A stretch of DNA of 64,000 bases from Planctomycetota bacterium (GCA_022711465.1 JAKLEZ010000001.1:248001-312000); one strand, 5' to 3'; positions 25,417 through 34,457 are shown, counted from the first letter of the stretch. The notes: generated by a model from the letters alone, not told the origin. Numbers and translations are program-made.

Positions 25417-26073
25417 CTAATCGAGCTGGCGTTCGTATTCGTGGAACTTCTTGCCGACTTCCGCGGTGAACATCTCATACGTCCGCTGGCGGACCTGGTC
25501 GGCCCGGACGTTGGTGAAGCCGATTTCCTTCTCTTCCGGGCAGACCACCTTCACCTCGCGGAGAGGGATGCGTTCGGCTGGATCGCCCTTGGTCAAGTCG
25601 TGGACTTCCACCGAGGAGTACATTCGCCCGCGGTAGAAGTGGGCCATGCCCGGATCGCGCAGAGAGAACTGGTACAGTGAGAGATGGATCACCACGTCCA
25701 CCTGGAAGTGCTTGCCCAGTTCGACCGGATCGACCTCGGTGCTGCGGCTCTTCTCCAGGTACTTTTCGACCACCTCCGGCTCCACCGTCTCGAAGTCCTT
25801 GACGTTGGTCTTGAGATAGGCGGCCAGATGCTTAGCCAGCTCAAGGCGGATATGGGGGTAGTCCCACTTGATCTCGATCGGGGCCCAGACGTAGATGAGC
25901 GTCTTCTTGGCCGGCAGCCGGCTGAACTCGGCATCGACTTTCTCGGTTTTCTCGCCGCTGGCAATCGCGATTGCCTTGAAGACGCTACAGCCGCACAGCA
26001 CGGGGATGCAGAGGGTCATGGCCGTCAAGCAGGACAGCCGCGGGTTGACCGAGCTTCGGTTAGGCCTAGGCAT
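25417..26073 (-). CDS. Lipoprotein of unknown function, sister of the gene at 24624-25301
   Basis: This 218-residue lipoprotein precursor (lipobox VLCGC) is paralogous to its downstream neighbour. Aligned segments are KTLIYVWAPIEIKWDYPHIRLELAKHLAAYL, FETVEPEVVEKYLEKS, ELGKHFQVDVVIHLSLYQFSLRD, and MFTAEVGKKFHEYERQ. As in that protein, a helix is followed by a strand reading DVVIHL, recalling CsgG/LpoB-type domains. It should sit on the periplasmic face of a membrane. The two genes are 115 bp apart on the same strand, so a tandem duplication with divergence is likely. The start at 26073 follows GGAG at a somewhat long spacing. Confidence 0.65.
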   Translation of the reverse strand: MPRPNRSSVNPRLSCLTAMTLCIPVLCGCSVFKAIAIASGEKTEKVDAEFSRLPAKKTLIYVWAPIEIKWDYPHIRLELAKHLAAYLKTNVKDFETVEPEVVEKYLEKSRSTEVDPVELGKHFQVDVVIHLSLYQFSLRDPGMAHFYRGRMYSSVEVHDLTKGDPAERIPLREVKVVCPEEKEIGFTNVRADQVRQRTYEMFTAEVGKKFHEYERQLD

Positions 26074-26259
26074 GTGCGGTGTCAGTCTCCTCTTTTTGGT
26101 GTTGCCTGTCCGCGGGGCAGGCAGCAACCTGTATCTGGCCTTGGCGGGCTTCCCGCGGCCAGTTCGGGGCGCGGGAGCGGGCCAACGGTGGTCGAGCCTT
26201 ATTCCGGGGGCTGGCTACCCCCTCGTGGGGGAAGCGGGCGTGGCCCGGGCGGCGTCATT

Positions 26260-26814
26260 CTACCCTTCTGGCCATCGCACCGGTAGCGAGCCATCCAGCA
26301 GGCCGAGGGCGATAGTCAGGCCCCAGGCAGCCACCAGCATCAGGGCCACCCAGTATACCAGCCGTGCGGCGTCGACTCGATACCAGTTCAGGGTCGGATA
26401 TCGCCCGGTCATCATGCAGAAGGCCGCCGCCACGCCGACTACGGCCGTTGCGATCGCCAGCAGGGCCCCTGCGACTTGGGCTCGGAGGGCGGCTCGCAGC
26501 TGTCCGTGGGTGACGCAGACGAAGGCCGTGGTCATCCCGCAGGTCGGGCAAGGCAATCCGGTGATCGCCACGAAGCCGCAGGGAGGCAAGCCCATTTGGC
26601 GATGGGTGCCCATATGGCTATCGTCTGGTGTCAGGCGGGCGGCCACGACCAGGACGGCCACAGCGACGGCGGTGATCCCTGCGGCGTAAACCCGTCCCCA
26701 GACTGGGGAATCCACGTGGGCCATCACGACCAAGGGCCCGAGGGGGTGCTTCGCGGGCCGAGCCATTCTGAGACTCGTCGCGGAGACATCAGGGGCATTG
26801 CGATCCACATCCAT
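26260..26814 (-). CDS. DUF2752 membrane protein
   Basis: This 184-residue integral membrane protein carries the DUF2752 signature PPCGF..ITGLPCPTCGMTTA, with the CxxC inside a hydrophobic context. It has an N-terminal helix (VYAAGITAVAVAVLVVAARL) and two more near the C-terminus. The function of the family is unknown; the paired cysteines suggest a redox or metal role. The ATG at 26814 has GGAG six bases upstream and was preferred to earlier in-frame codons. It lies upstream, on the same strand, of the two sister lipoprotein genes, with gaps of about 190 bp. Confidence 0.88.
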   Translation of the reverse strand: MDVDRNAPDVSATSLRMARPAKHPLGPLVVMAHVDSPVWGRVYAAGITAVAVAVLVVAARLTPDDSHMGTHRQMGLPPCGFVAITGLPCPTCGMTTAFVCVTHGQLRAALRAQVAGALLAIATAVVGVAAAFCMMTGRYPTLNWYRVDAARLVYWVALMLVAAWGLTIALGLLDGSLPVRWPEG

Positions 26815-26995
26815 GCGTTCTCCAGCGTATCTGGGTGGGCAGGTGGGGTCAATGCCGGTACTGAGTTCAGGTGTTTGTCCGGCCGTGGCGGGCGGAAGCG
26901 AGGTTTCGCAGTCACGGCAATGGTGTGTCGACTCCGGGCCGCACTTCTGTTTGACGCTCCTCACTCATGACACAGTCACCCCTCTTGGTTCGCCC

Positions 26996-28012
26996 CTACC
27001 GTCCCGCCGCGCACCAGGCGCGCTGTTGTTGTGCCCAGGTTTTGAGGTTTCCGGGCAGGGTGTTGTCCTGGGTTGCCCGGTCGTACCAGGAGATGGCCGC
27101 CTCTTCGCGGCCCAGCCTGCGATTGAGCTCGCCCAGAAGGTAGCAGGCGGGGGCGCGGTTGGCGGGGCTGACCTGTTTTGATGTCACTGCGGCCTCGAAA
27201 CACTCGAGGGCGGCGGCCTGGTAGCGACGTTCCAGGTCGATCGAGTCCCGCATTCGCTTGATGGCAGTGCGCAAGGACTCGGGGAAGGGTTGGTGGGTGA
27301 CGAGGGCGTCGAGCATCGGCACGGTCTGGGTGTGCTCGCCATGTCGGCGCAGGATCAGGGCCAGGGCAAGTTCCACGTAGGGTTTCTGGAAGCGGTTGAA
27401 CCGGCCGCTGGCGATAGCCTCGGCGACCCGGGTAGCGGTTTGCATTTCGATGTCCACCGGGTTGCCGCCCGCTGGCAGCGGCGGCCGCCAGCGTTCGATG
27501 AACGCCATCACCCGCACCAGGCGATCTTCGGGGGGCAGCACGGAGCCCTCGTCGCGAGCGACCCAGGCCGCTCGCAAGTTCAGCCAGCCCAGGGCTTCCT
27601 TGGATTGCCGGCGCCACTGGTAGCATGTGATTGCCAATGCATATCGATCGGCGGCGTCCAGATCTCGGGGGTCGTTCTCGGGGCCAAAGCCTTTGGGCAG
27701 AGTCAAGCGTGGCTTCTTCAGGATCTTGTCCCGCACGTCGGGCGGGATGGCGGTCTTGGGGTCGAAGTCGGTCGAGTAACCGCTGTAACCGCACTTGGGG
27801 CAGGTGGCGATGCGGTAGTAGACCGGTTCCGGCCCGAGCGCGTGGGCGAACAGGTCGCGGTCGATTCCCCCTCGCGTATCGCCTTCCGGGCAGAAGAGGG
27901 CGTTGAAGACCTGTTTGCACACCGGGCAGTCCCGTTTGACCTCGGTCAAGCCCGGGCGCGGTGCGGCGATGATAGTCGTCATCAGCAGGAACACAAGAAC
28001 GGTCGTCGTCAT
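26996..28012 (-). CDS. DUF2225-like secreted protein
   Basis: This 338-residue protein has a short N-terminal hydrophobic signal (MTTTVLVFLLMTTIIAAP). A zinc-ribbon-type N-terminal region follows, CPVCKQVFNALFC... and ATCPKCGYSGYSTDF. These are the two cysteine pairs of DUF2225 proteins. The following 220 residues are mostly helical and contain TPR-like repeats (CYLLGELNRRLGREEAAISWYDRATQD). In the family the domain is usually cytosolic; here the signal sequence suggests export, which is unusual. Function unknown. It is transcribed toward the DUF2752 gene and is divergent from the transporter gene at 28529, 516 bp away. Confidence 0.8.
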   Translation of the reverse strand: MTTTVLVFLLMTTIIAAPRPGLTEVKRDCPVCKQVFNALFCPEGDTRGGIDRDLFAHALGPEPVYYRIATCPKCGYSGYSTDFDPKTAIPPDVRDKILKKPRLTLPKGFGPENDPRDLDAADRYALAITCYQWRRQSKEALGWLNLRAAWVARDEGSVLPPEDRLVRVMAFIERWRPPLPAGGNPVDIEMQTATRVAEAIASGRFNRFQKPYVELALALILRRHGEHTQTVPMLDALVTHQPFPESLRTAIKRMRDSIDLERRYQAAALECFEAAVTSKQVSPANRAPACYLLGELNRRLGREEAAISWYDRATQDNTLPGNLKTWAQQQRAWCAAGR

Positions 28013-28528
28013 CGTATGACTCCGCCGGGATTATCGCACATGGCAGGTTGGAGTGTAAGTGGAGGACGGAGGAAGCCGGATCAAGTCCGCGGCAAGTTGG
28101 GTGGTGACGCAGAAACCGCGGGCCGCCTGAGTAGGGTCACTGGGGTTACGGGGGTGAGGAGGCCGACCACGACGAACCGCAATCGACTGGCTTGGGGGGC
28201 GCCTTCAGCGGGGAAGGTTGCTGAAGCGGCCTTGCGGGACGGCCGCGATCGCCGCAGCCTATGGAGGTGACGTTCGCATGGTCCCAGTCCGTCCGGGAGT
28301 CATGTTGGTTCACCTGCTCCCGATCCTTTGGCGCACTACAGGGTCGCATCGACAGAATGGGATTACAGGGCGGGCCTCGCGCCCAGGACTTGGCATGGCG
28401 AATCGCGGGGACGACGCGAACGACGGCTTTGACACGAACCGGGGATGCACTTAACCTCGCGTCGCCGGTGCCGGGTGGGTCGATTGCGAGTATGTCATGA
28501 GGCCGCAGACCGGAGGGAAGCCCGGGAC
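28013..28528 (+). other. Intergenic region between divergent genes
   Basis: This 516-bp stretch has no convincing gene. It should contain promoters for both the DUF2225-like gene (minus) and the transporter gene (plus). A GC-rich hairpin, GCGGCC...GGCCGC near 28226-28246, is visible. I looked for a preQ1 riboswitch before the transporter and could not recognise one. Confidence 0.45.
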
Positions 28529-29260
28529 ATGATACCGACCGAAGATCCAGCTCTCAGGTCCGAAGCCGCCGGCCGGAGCTACAAGTATTACGACCTGGTC
28601 ATGGCCGCCTTCGTGACGGTCCTGCTGTGCTCGAACCTGATCGGACCGGGCAAGGCCTGCATGGTGTGGGGAGTCACTTTCGGGGCGGGCAACTTGTTCT
28701 TTCCGATCAGCTACATTTTCGGCGACGTGCTGACCGAGGTTTACGGCTATTCACGGACCCGGAAGGTGATCTGGGCCGGCTTCGTTGCCCTGGCCTTTGC
28801 GGGACTGATGGGTCTGGCCGTAGTGCGGATGCCGCCGGACCCGGCGGTTCCGTTCAACCGTCAGATTCAGCCGGCGCTGGAACTGGTGTTTGGCAACACC
28901 TGGCGGATCGTGTTGGCGTCAATGCTGGCCTACTGGGCCGGCGACTTCACCAACTCGTATGTCATGGCCAAGATGAAGTTGCTGACCCGGGGCCGATGGT
29001 TGTGGAGCCGCACGATCACCTCGACACTGGCCGGCCAGGCGGTGGACAGCACGATTTTCTATCCGCTCGCGTTCCTGGGGCTATGGGAGGCGGAGACGAT
29101 CCTGAAGGTCATCGCGTTCAACTGCGTCTTCAAGGTGAGCGTGGAAGCAGTGCTCACGCCGGTGACCTACGCTGTGGTGGCTTTTCTGAAGCGGGCTGAG
29201 AACGAGGACTACTACGACTGGCACACGGACTTCAACCCGTTCTCGCTGAAGAGTAGCTGA
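28529..29260 (+). CDS. Queuosine precursor transporter-like (YhhQ/VUT family)
   Basis: This 243-residue membrane protein has six or so hydrophobic segments and the family hallmarks GNLFFPISYIFGDVLTEVYGY, GFVALAF, and the C-terminal TLAGQAVDSTIFYPLAFLG followed by KVSVEAVLTPVTY. Known members move queuine precursors such as preQ0/preQ1 across the inner membrane for tRNA queuosine synthesis. I chose the ATG at 28529 because GGAGGG lies upstream and the conserved part starts soon after. Other queuosine genes are not in the window. Confidence 0.9.
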   Translation: MIPTEDPALRSEAAGRSYKYYDLVMAAFVTVLLCSNLIGPGKACMVWGVTFGAGNLFFPISYIFGDVLTEVYGYSRTRKVIWAGFVALAFAGLMGLAVVRMPPDPAVPFNRQIQPALELVFGNTWRIVLASMLAYWAGDFTNSYVMAKMKLLTRGRWLWSRTITSTLAGQAVDSTIFYPLAFLGLWEAETILKVIAFNCVFKVSVEAVLTPVTYAVVAFLKRAENEDYYDWHTDFNPFSLKSS

Positions 29261-29347
29261 GGGAGAGCGTGGTTTCCGAACGGTGGTGGGCTCCGGTGCG
29301 GATCGTCGGGAACCCACGCCGCGGTAGAGCCCTCGCGGTCGACGTCG

Positions 29348-31552
29348 TTACGGCACAGGCAGATCGCGGAACGTGAACGCGATGCTCTGAGGCTTGCCGA
29401 CCAGTTCGGTCATTGTGCAGGTGATCTTCTTGATGCCGACGCCTTCCGGGAGCGGTGGGAAGGTGAAGGTCTGCGACGTGGTGACGGGACTGCTGCGTGA
29501 AGCGTCTGCTCCGCTGCGGCTGCCGAAGCTGAACGAGTTTGACGGGCGTCCGCCGCCCATGGTTCCGCCGCCGCTGGCCCACCCGCCGCCGCTGGCCCAC
29601 CCGCCGCCGCTGCCGCCGCCGGCGGTGCCGGCCCCGAAACCCTGGGGAGAGTAAGTCGTCCCCTTACCATCTTCAAGAATGACACGCACCCGAGGGGCGG
29701 TGCCGCCCATGGCTTTGAAGGAATCGCCGCGTGCTCCGGCTTCCTGCGGCGAGGAGACACTCAAGGCGACCGTGACGCCGTCGTCCGAGCTGGCAACGTC
29801 ATCCAGCCGAACCGTCGCGCCCTTGAGTCGGCGGGTGGGCTTCTGATCCATTTCGTCCTGCTTGAACACCGTGGTCTGCACTCGCGCGTTTGCGACGAGC
29901 AGCTTGCCGTCGAGCAGCTTGATCGTCTCGACGTTCTTGTTGGCGATGTTCAGGTGGACGGCCGCACATCCGCCTTCTCGGGGATAGTCGACGCCGGGTA
30001 GTACCAGTTTCATGGACGACGGCGTCTCCGGCGAGTCCAGCTTGGCGCCGCGATCGTCGGTGGCCTGAACCTTGCCCACCACGGCGCAGAGCAGCTGATT
30101 TCCCTGCCCCTTGGGTCCCTCGACGCGCAGATCCACGACCAGGTTGGGACGATGGAAGGACCCGCTGAATCCGCCGCCGCCGGTGCGGGTCATGGTCCGG
30201 GTCTCGAAACCGGGCCCGGAGCGGCGATCTTCCCTGGTTTCGAGGTTCATCTCGAAGGGGAACCCGGTGTCGACCATGGCAATCCCCTTTCCTGCTACCC
30301 AGCGCACGGCATCGACGTTGATCTTGTACTTGCCGGCCGAGATAGTGGCCAGAACATCCCGGCGGGTCTCGTCGTCGGCCGGAAGGGCTTTCTCCTCGTC
30401 GCGGACGGCCGGTTTTTTCGATGCCGCGGCCCTGGTGATCATGCCGTTCCCGTTTCTGGGGGGCTGGGCCACGAGTCGCCACGGCAAGAGTCCGACGAGG
30501 GCGACGATGAGCAGCGAAATGGAAAGGGGTTTCATCCAGCGGGAGTGATCGTGCAGTTCTCTCATGGCCTTCAATCTCCGTTTCAGGAACTCGAATGACT
30601 CCACGACGCCGACGGTCACCAGGAGGTTTGGCGACGCCCGGTTGCGATCCGCCAATTCGACCAGCAATGTGCCATAGTCGGCGAGCGATGCATTGGTGTG
30701 GGCGACTGCACAGGCGTCACAGGCCAGTTCCTGGTTCAACCGCAACTCGCGGAGGGCGATCCAAACCAGGGGGTGGAAGAAGAACAGGCCCCAAATGGCC
30801 GTGGCCACCCAGTTCCAGACCAGATCGCCGCGGCGGATGTGGGCCATTTCGTGGCGTAGGATCATCTGCAGCCGCTCCGGACCGGCGTCCCGGACGAGGG
30901 CGGCGGGCAGCACAACGCTAGTTCGAAGGGCCCCGAAGACGACCGGGCTTTCGCAAGCGTCTCCGATGAGCAACAGCGGTGGGTTGGAGAGACCCAGTTC
31001 GTCGGCCAGCTTCTCGCAAAGGCTCAGGATGCTTGCGTCTTTGACGAGCACGCATCCTTTTCGCCATCGCCGAGCGGCTCTGACCCGGGCCAGGAGAACG
31101 GTGGCGGCACCGGCCACACCCAGTGCCCACAGTGCGACCAAGATGCCGCGGATCAGGTTGGTTCGATCGGGAGCCGGAAGAGGGGGGGAGGCGTAGGTGG
31201 CCGTATCTGAGGGGGTGGCGGTCGGATTGCCCCCGGTGACCGGTTGCCGGGGCGGAGTCTGTGCCGCAACCGTGGGTTGGGCAGGGGGCGTGGCCTCGGC
31301 GACGGCTGGCGGCTCGACTTGTGGTCGCGGGAGCCAGGGCAGGTCGATGGTTCCCGGCCAGAGAGCGACCAGCAGGACTTTCACCAGGACGAGCCGCCAC
31401 ATCCAGCAGCGTGCCCAAGGGGGGATGCTCTGGGCCGATCGGCACAGGCACCAGACCAGGACGATGCCGACCGCCCCCTGCCAGGACGCGCGATAGAGGG
31501 CTGCGAGCCAGTCGTGGGCAACGACGTTAAACTCGATGGAGGATGGGATCAT
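29348..31552 (-). CDS. BlaR1-like M56 peptidase with long C-terminal extension
   Basis: This 734-residue protein has four N-terminal membrane helices around an M56 metallopeptidase domain, with HEMAH at residues 234-238 as the zinc site and ELACDACAV downstream. A basic linker and another membrane helix (SLLIVALVGLLPWRLVA) near residue 355 follow. The C-terminal half, about 370 residues, is predicted to be extracytoplasmic. It is beta-rich, contains GGGWAS repeats and lacks a penicillin-binding sensor domain of the BlaR1 type. In the family, sensing triggers cleavage of the cognate BlaI repressor. Its ATG overlaps the BlaI-like gene's stop by four bases, so the two are coupled. Here the signal is unlikely to be a beta-lactam. 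Confidence 0.9.
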   Translation of the reverse strand: MIPSSIEFNVVAHDWLAALYRASWQGAVGIVLVWCLCRSAQSIPPWARCWMWRLVLVKVLLVALWPGTIDLPWLPRPQVEPPAVAEATPPAQPTVAAQTPPRQPVTGGNPTATPSDTATYASPPLPAPDRTNLIRGILVALWALGVAGAATVLLARVRAARRWRKGCVLVKDASILSLCEKLADELGLSNPPLLLIGDACESPVVFGALRTSVVLPAALVRDAGPERLQMILRHEMAHIRRGDLVWNWVATAIWGLFFFHPLVWIALRELRLNQELACDACAVAHTNASLADYGTLLVELADRNRASPNLLVTVGVVESFEFLKRRLKAMRELHDHSRWMKPLSISLLIVALVGLLPWRLVAQPPRNGNGMITRAAASKKPAVRDEEKALPADDETRRDVLATISAGKYKINVDAVRWVAGKGIAMVDTGFPFEMNLETREDRRSGPGFETRTMTRTGGGGFSGSFHRPNLVVDLRVEGPKGQGNQLLCAVVGKVQATDDRGAKLDSPETPSSMKLVLPGVDYPREGGCAAVHLNIANKNVETIKLLDGKLLVANARVQTTVFKQDEMDQKPTRRLKGATVRLDDVASSDDGVTVALSVSSPQEAGARGDSFKAMGGTAPRVRVILEDGKGTTYSPQGFGAGTAGGGSGGGWASGGGWASGGGTMGGGRPSNSFSFGSRSGADASRSSPVTTSQTFTFPPLPEGVGIKKITCTMTELVGKPQSIAFTFRDLPVP
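29565..29612 (-). repeat. 18-bp tandem repeat inside the BlaR1-like gene
   Basis: The unit CCGCCGCCGCTGGCCCAC occurs twice in a row (29565-29582, 29583-29600) and then partially (29601-29612). It encodes GGGWAS-type repeats in a glycine-rich linker of the extracytoplasmic tail. Such coding repeats can change length by slippage. Confidence 0.85.
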
Positions 31553-31941
31553 TCTGTGCCCTCGTTGCGTTTGGACTCCAGGTCTTGGACCAGCTTCTTG
31601 AGTTCGGCGAGTTCCTCGTCGCTGATCTTGTCGGAGCGTGAGAGGTAGGCGAGGAACGGGGACAATACGCCGTTCAGCATGTTGTCCACGAAACTCTGAA
31701 CGAGCCCCTGGCTCATTTCGGCCACTGACTTCTTGGGCGAGTATCGGTAGATCCCCCCGCTCTTGCGGCGTACGAGGAAGCCCTTGGCTCGCAGCCGCTC
31801 CATGACGGTCAGGACGGTGGTGCGGGCCTGGCCGGTGCTGACGGCCACGTGATCGGCCACCTCGCGAACGGTGATCGGATGGCGCTCACCGACGTAGCGG
31901 AGGATTTCCCACTCTGCTTGCCCGAGGTTGAACTGACTCAT
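31549..31941 (-). CDS. BlaI/MecI/CopY-family repressor
   Basis: This protein of about 130 residues is a winged-helix repressor. LGQAEWEILRYVGERHPITVREVADHVAVSTGQARTTVLTVMERLRAKGFL is the characteristic DNA-binding domain, followed by GGIYRYSPKKSVAEMSQGLVQSFVDNML (dimerisation helix, usual site of protease cleavage) and the C-terminal helix DEELAELKKLVQDLE. The ATG at 31941 was chosen because AGGGAG is 7 bases upstream; an earlier start would add 13 residues. It is coupled to the M56 peptidase gene and should repress its own operon through the palindromes at 32065-32102. Confidence 0.93.
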   Translation of the reverse strand: MSQFNLGQAEWEILRYVGERHPITVREVADHVAVSTGQARTTVLTVMERLRAKGFLVRRKSGGIYRYSPKKSVAEMSQGLVQSFVDNMLNGVLSPFLAYLSRSDKISDEELAELKKLVQDLESKRNEGTE

Positions 31942-32064
31942 GACCGGCTCCCTGGCTGAGCCTGGGCGGCGATGGGCCACTGCCGCGGTGGTGCGGCGAT
32001 GGGGCCCGGGTGGGCCGCGGACTCCGGGTTCGGGCGGCCGTGCACGCCGAGGCAGGCATCCAGC

Positions 32065-32102
32065 CTACTGATGTAGTCAACACATAGACTATACATGTAG
32101 TC
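32065..32102 (-). promoter_or_regulatory. Two operator-like palindromes for the BlaI-like repressor
   Basis: GACTATACATGTAGTC at 32087-32102 matches 12 of 16 bases of the MecI/BlaI operator TACTACATATGTAGTA. CTACTGATGTAG at 32065-32076 is a shorter palindrome with perfect 4-bp arms. They lie about 125-160 bp upstream of the repressor ATG, suggesting autoregulation with a longer leader. Confidence 0.6.
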
Positions 32103-32251
32103 AGGCCGGGAGTCAAATCGGAAGCCGAGAATTCTCGAGGATTCGCTCGAAGTGCCGGCCGGGGCGGTCCGGGGGGGGGGCGATTGGCTCGACGGCGAGT
32201 TGGCCGGGCCCAGGTCGGGTGCATGGCAGGCCGGGTGTTGACTCGGCGGCG

Positions 32252-34243
32252 TCAGCCTCCCGCTCTGAGCCGGAGCACGGTCAGCGAGGATGGCGGGAAC
32301 GTATGACCGAAGTCGGAACCGGCGGTGGTCACAGGGCTTGTGACAGGGGCGATCCTGCGGGGCTCGGCGAGCGAGTTCTCGTCGCCGGGTTTCGCGCCGG
32401 CCAGGACGATGGCTGTGGCCTGGGGGGCGATCTTGCCGGCGTCCTTGATCGACAGGATGGCAGTCACGGGCTCGCTGGCGCTGTTGACGACCTTGAGAAG
32501 CACCTCGCCTGTCTTTCGGTGGAGCGAGGCGGTCGCATAGAGGCCGGGAGTCTTGCTCGATGCCGGGGGACGGCCGTCGATGGTTACCGGCAGGACGACG
32601 TCGCCGCGATGGAGGCTGAACAGCTGCTGCACGTAGTAGCTTGGTGTGCCGTAGACGTTGAGGTTGTCGAACCAGATGAGGTTAGGCCGCCACTGCCAGC
32701 CGTCCTCGTGTCCGAAGAGGGGCGCGTAGGAGGACATGACCACGACGTCGGCGTTACGTTCCAGGCCGATCATGTAGGCGGCCTCGGCCAGGGCGCAGCG
32801 CCAGTCGTTGCGATTGTCCGGGCTGACGGTTTTGACGCTCTGGGCGGCGTATTCGCCCATGAACACCTTGGGACCGCTTCGCGGGTAGTTGTCGTAGCGA
32901 GCGGCGTTGTCGAAGAACCACTCCGGCCGGTCGTAGCAGTGTTCGTCCACGATATCGGCCTGGAGTTCGCGCAGCCTGGCCCAGAGGAACCTGAACAGAT
33001 CGTCGGCCGGGCGTGGGCCGGCGCTGGCGATCAACTGGACCTCGGGGTACTTGGCCTTCAGTACCTTGGCGAACCGCTCGTAGCGTTGGATATACTGAGG
33101 CCCCCACTGCTCGTTGCCCACGCCAAGGAGCCTCAGGTTGAATGGTCGGGGATGGCCCATCTCGGCGCGCCTGGATCCCCAAGTGCTGGTTTCGGAGCCG
33201 TTGGCGAATTGGATCAGGTCGAGGGCATCCTGGATATAGGCATCGAGTTGTTCGAGGGGGGCGAGCTCGCCGGTATTGAACTGGCAGGCCATGCCGCAGT
33301 TGAGGATTGGCAGGGGTTGGGCGGCGATGTCCTCGCAGAGCAGGAAGTACTCGAAGAAGCCCAGGCCGAACGACTGGAAGTAATCGGGTGCGGGGCGGTG
33401 CTTGAACTCGGTGTTCCAGCGGTTGACGATCAGGCGGCGGTCCTCGGGTTTACCGATCGTGGTCTTCCATTGGTATCGAGTGGCCAGTTCGCGGCCCTCG
33501 ACGATGCAGCCGCCGGGGAAGCGGACGAAGCCGGGCTTGAGGTCGGCCAGCATCTGGACGAGGTCGGGGCGCAGGCCGTTGGGGCGCTGCCTCCAGGTCT
33601 TGTGCGGGAAGAGTGAGATCATGTCCAGGTCGATGGTGCCGGGGTTTTCCAGGATCAGCCGCAGCCGGGCTTTCGGTTCAGTAGCTGCCGGTCGGAGGCT
33701 GGCCGCCTCACGCTTCCAGTCAGAGCCGAAGTCTCTGAGCATGGTCTTGGCCAGGACACGCTGGTCAGGGCTTACGAGTTCGACGCGTAAGGTTGCCTGG
33801 CCGCCGCGGCCGCGGACGCTGGCGGAGAAAAGGTACTCTTCGCCAGCGCGAAGGCCCATGCCGTGGAAGCCTTCGTTGATGACGCCGTAGCCGCCGGGGC
33901 CGTCGGCCTTGAGGCGCAGGTAGTGCGGGTTGACCGGGAAGGCCGGGGCCTGGTCGAGGACCTGGAGCGAACCGGCGGCTGGTCCTTCTTTTGCTTCGCT
34001 CCAGCCCATGAGGGCGGTGGGGAACTCGAAGGAGCGGTTCTTAACCTGTTCGGCCAGGAGACCGCCGTCGGCGCCGTAGTTGATATCCTCGAAGAACACG
34101 CCGTACATGGTGGGGCTGATCGGTGCTCCCGGGCGATCTGCCTGGATGGTGAGCCGGGTTACGGTCTCGGCCCCGAACGCGGCCGAGCAGCTCGCGATGC
34201 CCGCCAGTGCGGTGACGCAGATGCGGAGTGTCGTTCGCGTCAT
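32252..34243 (-). CDS. GH51-type alpha-L-arabinofuranosidase, secreted
   Basis: This 663-residue protein has a signal peptide (LRICVTALAGIASCSAAFGAE). It begins with SPTMYGVFFEDINYGADGGLLAEQVKNRSFEF, the typical start of GH51/alpha-L-arabinofuranosidase C proteins, then a carbohydrate-binding-like domain. The TIM barrel holds LGVGNEQWGPQY, where the Glu of the NE pair is the acid/base (about residue 375), and PKVFMGEYAAQ, where the Glu is the nucleophile (about residue 460). A C-terminal beta-sandwich follows. It should release L-arabinose from arabinan or arabinoxylan outside the cytoplasm. The ATG at 34243 was chosen because the signal peptide begins there. It is divergent from the esterase fusion at 34458. 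Confidence 0.93.
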   Translation of the reverse strand: MTRTTLRICVTALAGIASCSAAFGAETVTRLTIQADRPGAPISPTMYGVFFEDINYGADGGLLAEQVKNRSFEFPTALMGWSEAKEGPAAGSLQVLDQAPAFPVNPHYLRLKADGPGGYGVINEGFHGMGLRAGEEYLFSASVRGRGGQATLRVELVSPDQRVLAKTMLRDFGSDWKREAASLRPAATEPKARLRLILENPGTIDLDMISLFPHKTWRQRPNGLRPDLVQMLADLKPGFVRFPGGCIVEGRELATRYQWKTTIGKPEDRRLIVNRWNTEFKHRPAPDYFQSFGLGFFEYFLLCEDIAAQPLPILNCGMACQFNTGELAPLEQLDAYIQDALDLIQFANGSETSTWGSRRAEMGHPRPFNLRLLGVGNEQWGPQYIQRYERFAKVLKAKYPEVQLIASAGPRPADDLFRFLWARLRELQADIVDEHCYDRPEWFFDNAARYDNYPRSGPKVFMGEYAAQSVKTVSPDNRNDWRCALAEAAYMIGLERNADVVVMSSYAPLFGHEDGWQWRPNLIWFDNLNVYGTPSYYVQQLFSLHRGDVVLPVTIDGRPPASSKTPGLYATASLHRKTGEVLLKVVNSASEPVTAILSIKDAGKIAPQATAIVLAGAKPGDENSLAEPRRIAPVTSPVTTAGSDFGHTFPPSSLTVLRLRAGG

Positions 34244-34383
34244 GAGATTTCTCGATTCGATGGTCGTTTCCGTCGTGCTGAGAGAGTGTCCTCGAAGGAC
34301 GAATTCTACCCGATGGGCGGCGACGGGTCGAGCAAGGGTGATGGGCGATGGGCGATGTGCAGGTTCGAGCGGGATCGATAGCC

Positions 34384-34414
34384 GCAGTCCGTGGTTCAAC
34401 AGGCTGCGGACTGC
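34384..34414 (+). promoter_or_regulatory. 8-bp inverted repeat and weak promoter between divergent carbohydrate genes
   Basis: GCAGTCCG (34384-34391) and CGGACTGC (34407-34414) form a perfect inverted repeat. TTGACC at 34421 and TACCTT at 34444, 17 bp apart, could be a promoter for the 34458 gene, giving a nearly leaderless mRNA. This is a possible operator site for the divergent pair; evidence is weak. Confidence 0.3.
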
Positions 34415-34457
34415 CTCGAATTGACCCCTGTCCTGGCTGGCGATACCTTTCCTTTTC

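Noticed and set aside
28013..28528. preQ1 riboswitch before the queuosine-precursor-type transporter
   Set aside because: No recognisable aptamer sequence; only a GC-rich hairpin.
32219..33616. 465-codon plus-strand open frame opposite the GH51 gene
   Set aside because: GH51 catalytic motifs are on the minus strand; the plus frame is a shadow.
34361..34372. tRNA-like T-arm GGTTCGAGC
   Set aside because: Surrounding bases do not form an acceptor stem or anticodon arm; no tRNA was found anywhere in the window.
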